Notes under the pieces: generated by a model
Seen by the model: the letters and a program-made list of their open reading frames with translations, nothing else
What the model was told of the DNA's origin: nothing
The model's database searches: none
Origin: Bacteroidota bacterium
GTDB lineage: Bacteria > Bacteroidota > Ignavibacteria > UBA10030 > UBA6906
Reading direction: 5' to 3'
Length of the DNA: 7,893 nucleotides
Assembly (NCBI GenBank): GCA_003541875.1
Contig: DPLS01000105.1
Span: 1 to 7,893, forward strand
Shown: in pieces, positions 1 through 5,721 of the stretch
Position numbering within the stretch: position 1 is the first letter of the stretch
Layout: every line of letters starts with the position of its first letter
Made by a program: the position numbers and the translations under genes

Positions 1-1938
1 TTTGACGTTATTCTCAAGGAGGCAGACGCGGATGAAGCAAGGCGCATCCTAGCGGCATGGAAGACGCTTTGTGGAACCGCCATTATTCACCCCCACTATG
101 ACAATGATCCAATACACGGAACCACAACAATTCAGCACTTGCTTTGCCAACAATGCGTGCAAACCTTCCCTCCTGACTTGGCGCTGCCAAATGAACAACC
201 GCAACTTTCTAAGGGCGATCCCTTGGCCAATCAAACAATGGGCGCTGGCGGGGGCATGGTTGGACCCGAAGCAATGGGGCAAGGTGGGCCGACTCCTGAT
301 GTTTTGGGCGGTGAGGGCGGAATGCCTCAAGAACCTAGCGGCCCTGTCTGCCCGTATTGCAACGCGCCGGGAGCAATCCTCACCCCGGATGGCTCCGGAG
401 AAGAACTCGCCAACGGAAAGCTCAACATAGAAATCTTTTCTCCGTTCGAAGTAATGATGGATCTTGAAGGACGCTCCTGGAAAGACATCCCCATGCTGAA
501 CGTCCGGAGACGCTATGACATCGACCTTGTGCGGCGCAAATACAACCGATTCGATCTGGAGCCCGACAACAATTCTAACGTCGGCGGTGCGATTGGCCTT
601 AACCTGCTCAGAGCTATTGCCTATGCCGCAGGAAATGCAGTCTACGGAACAGGGATCGCCTCGGGAAGGTCGCTCGGTGACGATCAAAGTATCACCCTTG
701 ACCAGCTATGGGTACGTCCATGTTCGGATTATCCCGAGGGATTGGTTGCCGTCTTCGCAAACAACGAAATAGTCAATGAAGACACGATCAAAGATGGTAT
801 CCCGTATCACGATAGGTCGGGGAAACCGCTTTGGCCGTGGCATATTGATAAGTTCGACCACGTACCGGGCAGAACCTTTGGGCGCACTCCCCTCGACGAT
901 GTAGCGCCCAAGTCGGAACAGCGGAACAAAATCGAAAGCCTTATACAGCTAATTATCACTCGGTCTGCTAACCCGGTGTGGTTGATTGCGAAGAATACGG
1001 GAGTCACGCAAATCACGGGTGAGCCGGGGCAACAGATTGAAGGCAATTGGGCGATGAATCCGCAACTAAAGCCCGAACGCGTAGCAGGTGAGAATATCCC
1101 TACAAGCGTTATCGCGTGGCTGGAAAAGACCGACAAGGACATCGACGAGCTTGCAGGAATATTCGAAGTGCTCAAAGGATCGGCTCCGGCTGGCGTGACT
1201 GCGGGAACAGCCCTACGGCTCTTGCTTGAACGGGCACAGACAAGATTTACGCCGGTGGCAACCTACGGGGAGAAGGTCTGGCAGGACGTATGCCGCGACT
1301 TGCTGTGTATGGCGCAAGAGTTTTGGACAGACGACCGCATCAGTAAAATCCAAGGGCCGGGTAACACTTGGGAAATTATTCAGTTCTCCAAGGCTGATCT
1401 GCAAGGCGACATCGATGTGATCGTCGAGGCCATGAGTTCTCTTCCTAAGAGCATCGTCGGAGAGCAGGCGCTAATTCAGGATCTTGTTACAATGCAGGTA
1501 ATCAACCCACAAGATCCGGAAACCCAATACAAGATTCTTGAGCGCTTCGGATGCACGGATCTGCTTGGCGACACGGACGAGAATATCAAGCAGGCGCAGA
1601 GGGAGAACTACGATTTCCAGAGCGAAGACAAAGAGCCGGAAATGGATCTGATAATTGACATGCACCAAGCGCACATCAAGATTCACAAGCAGCTTGCGCT
1701 TACTTCAGACTTCAAAACATGGGCTCCCGAAAAACAGGATATCTGGAGACAGCATATAATAAGCCATATGATGGCTCTTGCCCCTCCCATGCCTTTGACG
1801 AATGGGCCAGGGACGGGACAGGAAGGTAGCGCGGGTGCTTCAAGCGAAGCGTCCGCCAGTGACGGCGGAGGTTCCGCGCTACCTCCTGAGGCTGGAAATG
1901 ATATGATGCAGTCTCCTATGCCTGGAGGTGTAATGTGA
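1..1938 (+). CDS. Phage portal protein, 5'-partial
   Basis: The portal forms the ring at the capsid vertex through which DNA is packaged and to which the tail attaches. The frame is open from base 1 to the TGA at 1936-1938 (645 codons visible), so the true start is upstream; a TTG at 139 is only an internal codon. Seen: CQQC at visible residues 49-52 and CPYC at 117-120, a probable zinc-knuckle pair split by a Gly/Met/Pro-rich linker. Next comes an IFSPFEV segment, then RRRYDIDLVRRKYNR. Further on, DIDELAGIFEVLKGSAPAGVTAGTALRLLLERA resembles the conserved portal core with its GVTxGxAL motif. The last ~55 residues are a low-complexity Gly/Ser/Ala/Met tail. Family assignment is by recognition of these segments. 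It sits first in a head gene cluster, as portals usually do. The portal call is firm; the metal site is inferred. Confidence 0.88.
   Translation, partial: FDVILKEADADEARRILAAWKTLCGTAIIHPHYDNDPIHGTTTIQHLLCQQCVQTFPPDLALPNEQPQLSKGDPLANQTMGAGGGMVGPEAMGQGGPTPDVLGGEGGMPQEPSGPVCPYCNAPGAILTPDGSGEELANGKLNIEIFSPFEVMMDLEGRSWKDIPMLNVRRRYDIDLVRRKYNRFDLEPDNNSNVGGAIGLNLLRAIAYAAGNAVYGTGIASGRSLGDDQSITLDQLWVRPCSDYPEGLVAVFANNEIVNEDTIKDGIPYHDRSGKPLWPWHIDKFDHVPGRTFGRTPLDDVAPKSEQRNKIESLIQLIITRSANPVWLIAKNTGVTQITGEPGQQIEGNWAMNPQLKPERVAGENIPTSVIAWLEKTDKDIDELAGIFEVLKGSAPAGVTAGTALRLLLERAQTRFTPVATYGEKVWQDVCRDLLCMAQEFWTDDRISKIQGPGNTWEIIQFSKADLQGDIDVIVEAMSSLPKSIVGEQALIQDLVTMQVINPQDPETQYKILERFGCTDLLGDTDENIKQAQRENYDFQSEDKEPEMDLIIDMHQAHIKIHKQLALTSDFKTWAPEKQDIWRQHIISHMMALAPPMPLTNGPGTGQEGSAGASSEASASDGGGSALPPEAGNDMMQSPMPGGVM
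1837..1886 (+). repeat. Cluster of three perfect inverted repeats in the portal tail
   Basis: Three perfect stems lie within 50 bases. GCTTC/GAAGC is at 1837-1841 and 1846-1850 (loop 4). TCCGCC/GGCGGA is at 1852-1857 and 1864-1869 (loop 6). GGAGGT/ACCTCC is at 1867-1872 and 1881-1886 (loop 8). The second and third overlap by three bases, so they compete. The DNA encodes a low-complexity Ser/Ala/Gly tail, which leaves codons free to vary. The ACCTCC arm is also complementary to the SD of the next gene at 1924-1929. Confidence 0.5.
1924..1929 (+). promoter_or_regulatory. Shine-Dalgarno for the 1935 GTG start
   Basis: GGAGGT lies inside the last portal codons, five bases before a GTG that overlaps the portal stop (ATGTGA). 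This spacing is what selects the GTG at 1935 over the in-frame ATG at 1953. It is perfectly complementary to ACCTCC at 1881-1886. Confidence 0.6.
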
Positions 1939-2078
1939 AAGGTACTGTTGGAATGTTTGAGCGCAAAACCAGACCGAAGATGAAGCGAGAGGATAGCTCC
2001 ATCAAGGAGTCGATGAAAGCCGTCATGGAAATGGGCCGAAAAAACAAACCGCCAATGCCGAAGGTGGAAAAGCGATAA
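1935..2078 (+). CDS. Small basic hypothetical protein (47 aa)
   Basis: No function recognised. The frame runs from GTG at 1935 to TAA at 2076-2078 and encodes a Lys/Arg/Met-rich peptide beginning MKGTVGMFER and ending MPKVEKR. A GGAGGT Shine-Dalgarno sits five bases upstream. The start overlaps the portal stop, and the stop overlaps the next ATG (TAATG). It therefore fills exactly the gap between two genes with coupled junctions on both sides, which is the main reason to call it real. It is below the length cut-off used by many ORF finders. No membrane segment or cysteine is present; the composition suggests a nucleic-acid- or protein-binding tail rather than an enzyme. A later ATG start at 1953 is possible but has no ribosome site. 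Confidence 0.6.
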   Translation: MKGTVGMFERKTRPKMKREDSSIKESMKAVMEMGRKNKPPMPKVEKR

Positions 2079-2401
2079 TGCCCAAGACCGATAACGGATT
2101 CCACCAAAAGGGCGGAGATATGGGCGCTGAATGGGATTGGAGGCGCAATCTTCGGGGCGACCAGTGCGGATGCTGCCTCAAGGCAATACCGCTGGATCGA
2201 CCAAGACTCGTTGAGTTCCGGCCCACGGGAAAGAAGTTTGTTCTTCAAAAGCACCTATACTGCACTGACTGCATGGAGTTCGTTGATGCCTCACAAATAC
2301 TGTATTGTGATCCCGAACAGATATCCCGAGTTCGCGTATCGGCTACTCTCTTCTATCAAACAACATCACAAACAAACCCCGCAGATATTCGTTGTTTGTG
2401 A
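2078..2401 (+). CDS. Small Cys-rich, probably zinc-binding protein (107 aa)
   Basis: Seen: paired cysteines C30-G-C-C33 and C62-T-D-C65, with H59 three residues before the second pair, a spacing typical of a zinc ribbon or treble-clef structural site. Function is not recognised. The N-terminus is polar and Trp-containing (EWDWRRN). The ATG at 2078 overlaps the upstream TAA (TAATG), and purine-rich AAGGTGG lies a few bases before it. The C-terminal third, from about residue 70, overlaps the N-terminal coding of the glycosyltransferase in another frame for 116 bases. This is long for a phage junction and leaves open whether residues after 70 matter. The metal site falls entirely before the overlap. 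It may be a head-associated accessory protein; that role is inference from position only. Confidence 0.6.
   Translation: MPKTDNGFHQKGGDMGAEWDWRRNLRGDQCGCCLKAIPLDRPRLVEFRPTGKKFVLQKHLYCTDCMEFVDASQILYCDPEQISRVRVSATLFYQTTSQTNPADIRCL
2275..2278 (+). promoter_or_regulatory. Shine-Dalgarno choosing the glycosyltransferase start at 2286
   Basis: GGAG lies seven bases before ATG 2286, inside the coding region of the Cys-rich protein. The frame is open further upstream (a TTG at 2211), but that position has no ribosome site and the extra residues do not resemble a glycosyltransferase N-terminus, whereas ATG 2286 starts directly at the first beta strand (YCIVIPNR). Confidence 0.5.
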
Positions 2402-2993
2402 CAGGCACAAGACTCAGTTTCCTGATGCAATGTCGGCCTACGTCCCAGGTCCGTTCATCTTTGCCCGCAACTGCAATCTCGGAATAAAAATGTTCTCCGA
2501 GTGCGACATCGTTCTTTGCAACGATGATATGGAATGCACGGAAGATGACTTCTTCGACAAACTCGCGGAGGAAGCCTACCGATACAAAAAATGCGGTCTG
2601 CTGTCTCCCCTTATTGACGGCGGGGTAGGGAACGAGCTTCAGCAGTACCCCCCGGTGCGCGTGTGGGAGCAAATTAAACGGCCCCAAATCGCTTTAGGCG
2701 ACCGGACGATTTGTTTTCCGTGTGTTTACCTTCGCCGTGAAATGATCGACGCCGTAGGGCTCCTAGACGAAAGTTTCACGGGGTACGGGTTTGACGACGA
2801 CGATTATTGCTACCGGGTACGCAACGCAAACTGGCAAACCAATATCACTCGAGTCTTGTCCATAAAGCACGGCTCTGGCGGGGCGAAGTTGGATCGGGGA
2901 AAGAACTGGTCTTGTAGTTTTGCTGGCGAGGAAAAGCTGCCCTCTAATATGGAAATCTTCCTGGCGAAGTATCCGCAATTCCGCAGTAAATAA
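2286..2993 (+). CDS. GT2-like (GT-A fold) glycosyltransferase
   Basis: Probably transfers a sugar from a nucleotide-sugar donor to an unknown acceptor. From ATG 2286 the protein has 235 residues, short but adequate for a single GT-A domain. Seen in order: a first strand KYCIVIPNR (4-12), as in GT2 enzymes; FARNCNLGIK (59-68), resembling the conserved R-N-x-G segment; DIVLCNDDMEC (74-84), where NDD fits the DxD-like metal/nucleotide site; and GYGFDDDDYCYRVR (166-179), matching the (E/D)DxD...R acceptor-side motif. IKHGSGG (193-199) follows, where GT2 proteins often carry a His. There is no signal peptide or membrane helix, so it is probably cytoplasmic. Its place between portal and scaffold suggests a virion protein or a surface glycan as target, but the acceptor cannot be read from sequence. 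Confidence 0.78.
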   Translation: MPHKYCIVIPNRYPEFAYRLLSSIKQHHKQTPQIFVVCDRHKTQFPDAMSAYVPGPFIFARNCNLGIKMFSECDIVLCNDDMECTEDDFFDKLAEEAYRYKKCGLLSPLIDGGVGNELQQYPPVRVWEQIKRPQIALGDRTICFPCVYLRREMIDAVGLLDESFTGYGFDDDDYCYRVRNANWQTNITRVLSIKHGSGGAKLDRGKNWSCSFAGEEKLPSNMEIFLAKYPQFRSK

Positions 2994-3002
2994 CTTTTTC
3001 GC

Positions 3003-3030
3003 TTGACCTATTTCCTACTCATGTTACTTG
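3003..3030 (+). promoter_or_regulatory. Weak candidate promoter before the scaffold gene
   Basis: TTGACC (3003-3008) matches five of six bases of the sigma70 -35 box. Sixteen bases later a TGn extended -10 precedes TACTTG (3025-3030), which itself matches TATAAT poorly. The position, in one of only two sizeable gaps and ahead of the highly expressed scaffold and capsid genes, is favourable, but the -10 makes this tentative. Confidence 0.25.
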
Positions 3031-3039
3031 TGGGGCGGG
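3029..3039 (+). repeat. Intergenic 11-mer TGTGGGGCGGG, copy 1
   Basis: Identical to 5621-5631. Both copies lie in the only two non-coding gaps longer than 50 bases, each upstream of a structured element. Downstream of each there is also a loosely aligned GGCT followed shortly by GGAAA (here 3055-3059; copy 2 at 5650-5654). Confidence 0.5.
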
Positions 3040-3054
3040 AGCCTATCTAGGCTC
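3039..3054 (+). other. Hairpin in the gap before the scaffold gene
   Basis: A perfect 6-bp stem GAGCCT/AGGCTC with the tetraloop ATCT. It is followed by GGAAAATCGC rather than a T run, so it does not look like an intrinsic terminator. The rest of the 92-base gap 2994-3085 holds the weak promoter candidate and a 4-bp stem CCTC/GAGG (3067-3070 with 3078-3081) that includes the scaffold Shine-Dalgarno. Confidence 0.45.
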
Positions 3055-3085
3055 GGAAAATCGCTACCTCACGATACGAGGGTTT

Positions 3086-3895
3086 ATGTCACTAGAAGAC
3101 GTTAAAAGCGGGGCACAATCGTCAGGCTCCGATGAATCACAAAACGACGAAGGCCAGAATCAGGCGGCTGACGGTTCCGATAAACCGGATGGCAAAGAGT
3201 CGGGAAAAGAACCGCGTCAAATTCCCTATACCCGCTTCAAGGAAGTAAACGACAAGGCGACTCAATCACAGGAAATCGTTGATTGGTACCGGGAGCATGT
3301 AGGCGAACCGGAAGAGGTCTTGGAGTTTAAGAAGTGGAAACAGGAGCAGGTTAAACGAGCCGAGAAGGATGAAGCTAAAGGCAAGATTTCACCTGACAAG
3401 CTGGCAGAAGTCAGACGGCTGATGCGCGATGCCGATCCGGAGCTAGTAGAGCTTTTGGAAGAGCGCAAGCGCGACAAGCAGGAAAAGATGGACGCTCAGT
3501 TTGACGACGCGGAAGAAAAAATCCGCGACCTCTGTAAGTCAGCCGGGTTTCCGGGTGAGGAAAAAATCGTTGCGCGTATTGCTGCTCATGTCATGGACGA
3601 AATCAAAGCGGACAAGGCGCTGATGCGCAAATGGAATCAGGGAAACCTTTCTTGCATCGACAAGGCATTTAAAACCTACGTCGATGAGTTCCTTCCTGCG
3701 ATACGAAAATCAAACGGCAAAAACGAACAGAACCTCGCGGACAAGCGGCGGATTTCTAGGTTGCCCTCGCTTCCGGCTGGCGGGTCTGGTGTCACCCATA
3801 AAGCCCCTGAGAGAACTCAGGAGGACAGGGGAATTACCAAAAAGACTCACGACGATGCGTGGGCAGTATTTCAATCCCACATGAACAACGATTAA
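3086..3895 (+). CDS. Capsid scaffolding protein
   Basis: Scaffolds direct assembly of the major capsid protein into procapsids and then leave or are degraded. This 269-residue product is highly charged and largely predicted helical. Residues 1-45 are an acidic Ser/Gly/Asp/Gln-rich disordered region. IPYTRFKEVNDK (46-57) resembles a motif common in phage scaffold proteins. Residues 60-150 form Lys/Glu-rich helices with coiled-coil potential. LPSLPAGGSG (227-236) is a flexible linker, and a short C-terminal helix, DDAWAVFQSHM, could contact the coat protein. The gene lies directly upstream of the capsid gene, the classical position. The ATG at 3086 has GAGGG at 3078-3082, a rather short spacing of three bases, and no better start is nearby. 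No protease motif is seen, so this is not an obvious protease-scaffold fusion. Confidence 0.8.
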   Translation: MSLEDVKSGAQSSGSDESQNDEGQNQAADGSDKPDGKESGKEPRQIPYTRFKEVNDKATQSQEIVDWYREHVGEPEEVLEFKKWKQEQVKRAEKDEAKGKISPDKLAEVRRLMRDADPELVELLEERKRDKQEKMDAQFDDAEEKIRDLCKSAGFPGEEKIVARIAAHVMDEIKADKALMRKWNQGNLSCIDKAFKTYVDEFLPAIRKSNGKNEQNLADKRRISRLPSLPAGGSGVTHKAPERTQEDRGITKKTHDDAWAVFQSHMNND

Positions 3896-3910
3896 CGTGA
3901 GGTATTTTCC

Positions 3911-5221
3911 ATGCCAATGAATCTAACCGCCTTCGATGCCGCGCTGAAAGATGTTTACGGGCCGCGCATTGAAGAGCAGTTGAATATGGTCAATCCGTTG
4001 ACCGACTGGATTGACGAAAACGATTCGTCCGACTGGACGGGCCGACAGGTCACTTACCCCATTCATGTCTCCAGAAATGAAGGCGTGGGTGCATCCGCAG
4101 AAGGCGACCCGTTGCCCGCTGCTGGACAGCAAGGTTATGCGCAGGTCAAGATTGCCGAGAAGTTCAACTATGGCAGGATTGAGTTGACCGGGCAGGTAAT
4201 CAAGTCCTCCTTGCAGAACAAGGGCGCGTTCACTCGCGCAATGGAGTCCGAAGTCAAGGGGCTTGTCAAGGATCTCGGGAACGAGCGCGAACGTCAGAAT
4301 TTTGGAGCTGGAAACGGAATCCTTGCTCTGGTGAACGGAACCATCACAACCACAAGTTCCGCGACATTGGCCGTTGACTCTCCATATGGAGTGACGCCGA
4401 CCACCAATGGAGCCCGGTTCTTAGCGCGTGGCGCTTTCTACGCAATCATCACGGCGGGCGGCACGAGCGTTGAAGGAACCTTCACTTGCGGGAATACGAT
4501 CTCCAGTACGGGCGCATCCGTTGTCATGTCTGCCTACAAAGCAGGCACGACCTTCACGGACAATAACTACATTGTCCGCGCAAAAACGGTTGTGGGCATC
4601 AGCACAGATGGAGCCTATAACTCCATCAACAAAGAGCCCATGGGCCTATTGGGGATCATCGACGATGGCACGTATGCAAATACGCTATCCAACATCAACC
4701 GGACAACCTATCCCATTTTCAAATCAACCGTTCTGACGATCAACGGGGCACTGTCCCTTGACGCGATTCAGCGCGGCATTGATGCTGCGGATGAAATGGG
4801 CGGAGGCGACTTCGGAAACAACGGAGTGTTCTTCACGGGATACGATACCCGGCGTGAATATCTCAAGCTCTTGCAGCCCGACAGACGCTATTCCGGCGCG
4901 GATCTCAGCAAACCGGATGGAGGGACGAGCAAGGCTGCGCTCAAAAAGGGCGGAGAAATCACATACGGCGACCGTCCGTGGAAGGTTTCAAAAAAGGCTC
5001 CTTACGGGACTCTGTTCGGGTTCCTCAAGGGCTCCATCACCCGGTACATCCATGTGCGCGGGGAGTGGGCAGATGAAGACGAACGCATTTTCCGTAACGT
5101 CGCAGGATACGACAAGTGGGAAGCGTTCTACCGGATTTTCGACAATTACCATTCCGACCGTCCGAACGAAGGATTCCGGCTGGACGGCATAACTACTACT
5201 GTTCAAGCCTTGCACGAATAG
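3911..5221 (+). CDS. Major capsid protein
   Basis: Forms the icosahedral head shell. The 436-residue length, the position just after the scaffold and the domain order fit an HK97-fold coat. An N-terminal arm (1-45, DVYGPRIEEQLNMVNPLTDW) precedes an extended-loop-like strand region (46-98) containing GASAEGDPLPAAGQQGY. A long charged helix follows (about 100-131, ending in ERERQNF). Residues 140-225 form a Thr/Ser/Gly-rich beta segment that looks like an inserted domain. The C-terminal part (240-436) has the PMGLLGIIDD, DEMGGGDFGNNGVFFTGYDTRREYL and PYGTLFGFLKGS segments typical of the P and A domains of phage coats. TGAGGT at 3898-3903 supports ATG 3911. There is no prohead-protease or cross-linking signature that I can identify. 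The call rests on pattern and context, not on an alignment. Confidence 0.85.
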   Translation: MPMNLTAFDAALKDVYGPRIEEQLNMVNPLTDWIDENDSSDWTGRQVTYPIHVSRNEGVGASAEGDPLPAAGQQGYAQVKIAEKFNYGRIELTGQVIKSSLQNKGAFTRAMESEVKGLVKDLGNERERQNFGAGNGILALVNGTITTTSSATLAVDSPYGVTPTTNGARFLARGAFYAIITAGGTSVEGTFTCGNTISSTGASVVMSAYKAGTTFTDNNYIVRAKTVVGISTDGAYNSINKEPMGLLGIIDDGTYANTLSNINRTTYPIFKSTVLTINGALSLDAIQRGIDAADEMGGGDFGNNGVFFTGYDTRREYLKLLQPDRRYSGADLSKPDGGTSKAALKKGGEITYGDRPWKVSKKAPYGTLFGFLKGSITRYIHVRGEWADEDERIFRNVAGYDKWEAFYRIFDNYHSDRPNEGFRLDGITTTVQALHE

Positions 5222-5229
5222 TAGCCATC

Positions 5230-5235
5230 AGGAGG
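5230..5235 (+). promoter_or_regulatory. Consensus Shine-Dalgarno for the 5240 GTG start
   Basis: AGGAGG lies four bases before GTG 5240. Two competing starts, ATG 5236 and GTG 5238, run into stop codons within a few codons, so this site must serve the GTG at 5240. Confidence 0.6.
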
Positions 5236-5239
5236 ATGT

Positions 5240-5611
5240 GTGCGCGTAGTCAATGTTGATGATAAGCCCTATGAGTTCTGTTTTGATGCACAGGTATTCG
5301 GGCCTTATGCCCCCGGTACCATCGTGGATCTGCCCGATGCTGTTGCTGCCCATGCAATCAAGCGCAGTGTTGTGCTTGACGATGAGGGAGTATTTGTCAG
5401 GGCAAAAATGGAATATCTTAATGACATGAAGGCTGACCCGGAGCGGTACAAGGCAATCATAACTTACGATTGTCCTTTTGTTGCTTCGGAACAGTGCAAC
5501 ATGAAAGGTTTCAAAAACCTTGACGAACTGCGCACACATCTTGAATCCCATTGGGGCAAGCCAGAGGTTGACGACCCTTTGGCTCCAGCGGGAGTTGTAA
5601 AAAAGAAATAG
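5240..5611 (+). CDS. Small head-region protein with C2H2-like metal site
   Basis: Function not established. The 123-residue product starts at GTG 5240. The N-terminal half (MRVVNVDDKPYEFCFDAQ... APGTIVDLPDAVAAHAIKRS) reads as a small beta domain followed by a helix. The C-terminal half has C78, C86, H100 and H104 in the arrangement C-x7-C-x13-H-x3-H, with hydrophobic F91 and L94/L97 positioned as in C2H2 zinc fingers; the wide first spacing is unusual. The tail is Pro/Ala-rich and ends in KKK. It follows the capsid stop by 18 bases. Proteins of this size immediately after the coat gene are often head-completion or neck components, but they may also bind nucleic acid. The motif is seen; zinc binding is inferred. 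Confidence 0.68.
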   Translation: MRVVNVDDKPYEFCFDAQVFGPYAPGTIVDLPDAVAAHAIKRSVVLDDEGVFVRAKMEYLNDMKADPERYKAIITYDCPFVASEQCNMKGFKNLDELRTHLESHWGKPEVDDPLAPAGVVKKK

Positions 5612-5620
5612 CTCTTTCCC

Positions 5621-5631
5621 TGTGGGGCGGG
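5621..5631 (+). repeat. Intergenic 11-mer TGTGGGGCGGG, copy 2
   Basis: Exact copy of 3029-3039, ten bases after the 5240 gene's stop and just before the tRNA-like element. CCCTG (5618-5622) can pair with CAGGG (5637-5641), which would exclude the acceptor-like stem beginning at 5638. Confidence 0.5.
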
Positions 5632-5637
5632 GCAAGC

Positions 5638-5700
5638 AGGGGGGCTTTAGGAAACACCGGGCTTCAATCCGGTGGCTGGTTCGACTCCAGTAGCCCTCCT
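5638..5700 (+). ncRNA. D-armless tRNA-like element, candidate UCA anticodon
   Basis: Folds by eye into a three-way junction. The acceptor-like stem is 5638-5646 with 5692-5700, nine pairs including one G-T. The anticodon-like stem is CACCGG (5655-5660) with CCGGTG (5669-5674), six pairs around the loop GCTTCAAT, in which T5663 followed by TCA could be U33 plus a UCA anticodon. The T arm is 5675-5679 with 5687-5691, four Watson-Crick pairs plus a G-T, around the canonical 7-base loop TTCGACT. The string GGTTCGACTCC matches the classic tRNA T-arm/B-box. As in tRNA, the T arm abuts the 3' acceptor strand. Oddities: only TTAGGAAA (5647-5654) stands where a D arm should be, there is no variable loop, the anticodon loop has 8 bases, and no CCA follows. 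It may be a degenerate tRNA (the stem-loop recalls tRNA-Sec with one A missing), a processing signal, or an attachment-site relic. It does not look like a working canonical tRNA. Confidence 0.6.
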
Positions 5701-5721
5701 GAACACCACAACTTGAAATCT

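Noticed and set aside
71..430. A 119-residue plus-strand frame overlapping the portal N-terminal region.
   Set aside because: The portal frame is open throughout with CQQC/CPYC and SPFEV segments; this is an alternative-frame shadow.
49..687. A 212-residue open frame on the minus strand opposite the portal gene.
   Set aside because: It is antisense to a well-supported portal frame, shows no recognisable domain and has no plausible neighbouring minus-strand gene.
3003..3030. A strong sigma70 promoter.
   Set aside because: The -35 is good, but the -10 matches only two of six bases; kept only as a weak candidate.
3039..3054. An intrinsic terminator after the glycosyltransferase.
   Set aside because: The hairpin is real but is followed by GGAAAATCGC, not a T run; the CTTTTT at 2994-2999 has no stem before it.
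3067..3081. A hairpin masking the scaffold Shine-Dalgarno.
   Set aside because: Only four base pairs with a 7-base loop; too weak to claim regulation, though it overlaps the GAGGG site.
4428..5192. Two plus-strand frames within the capsid gene.
   Set aside because: Both are in a different frame from the strongly supported coat protein, have Ser/Arg-rich shadow composition and lack ribosome sites.
5638..5700. A functional canonical tRNA or a prophage attachment site.
   Set aside because: No D arm, variable loop or CCA, and an 8-base anticodon loop, argue against a canonical tRNA. No integrase gene is nearby, so an attachment site is possible but unsupported.
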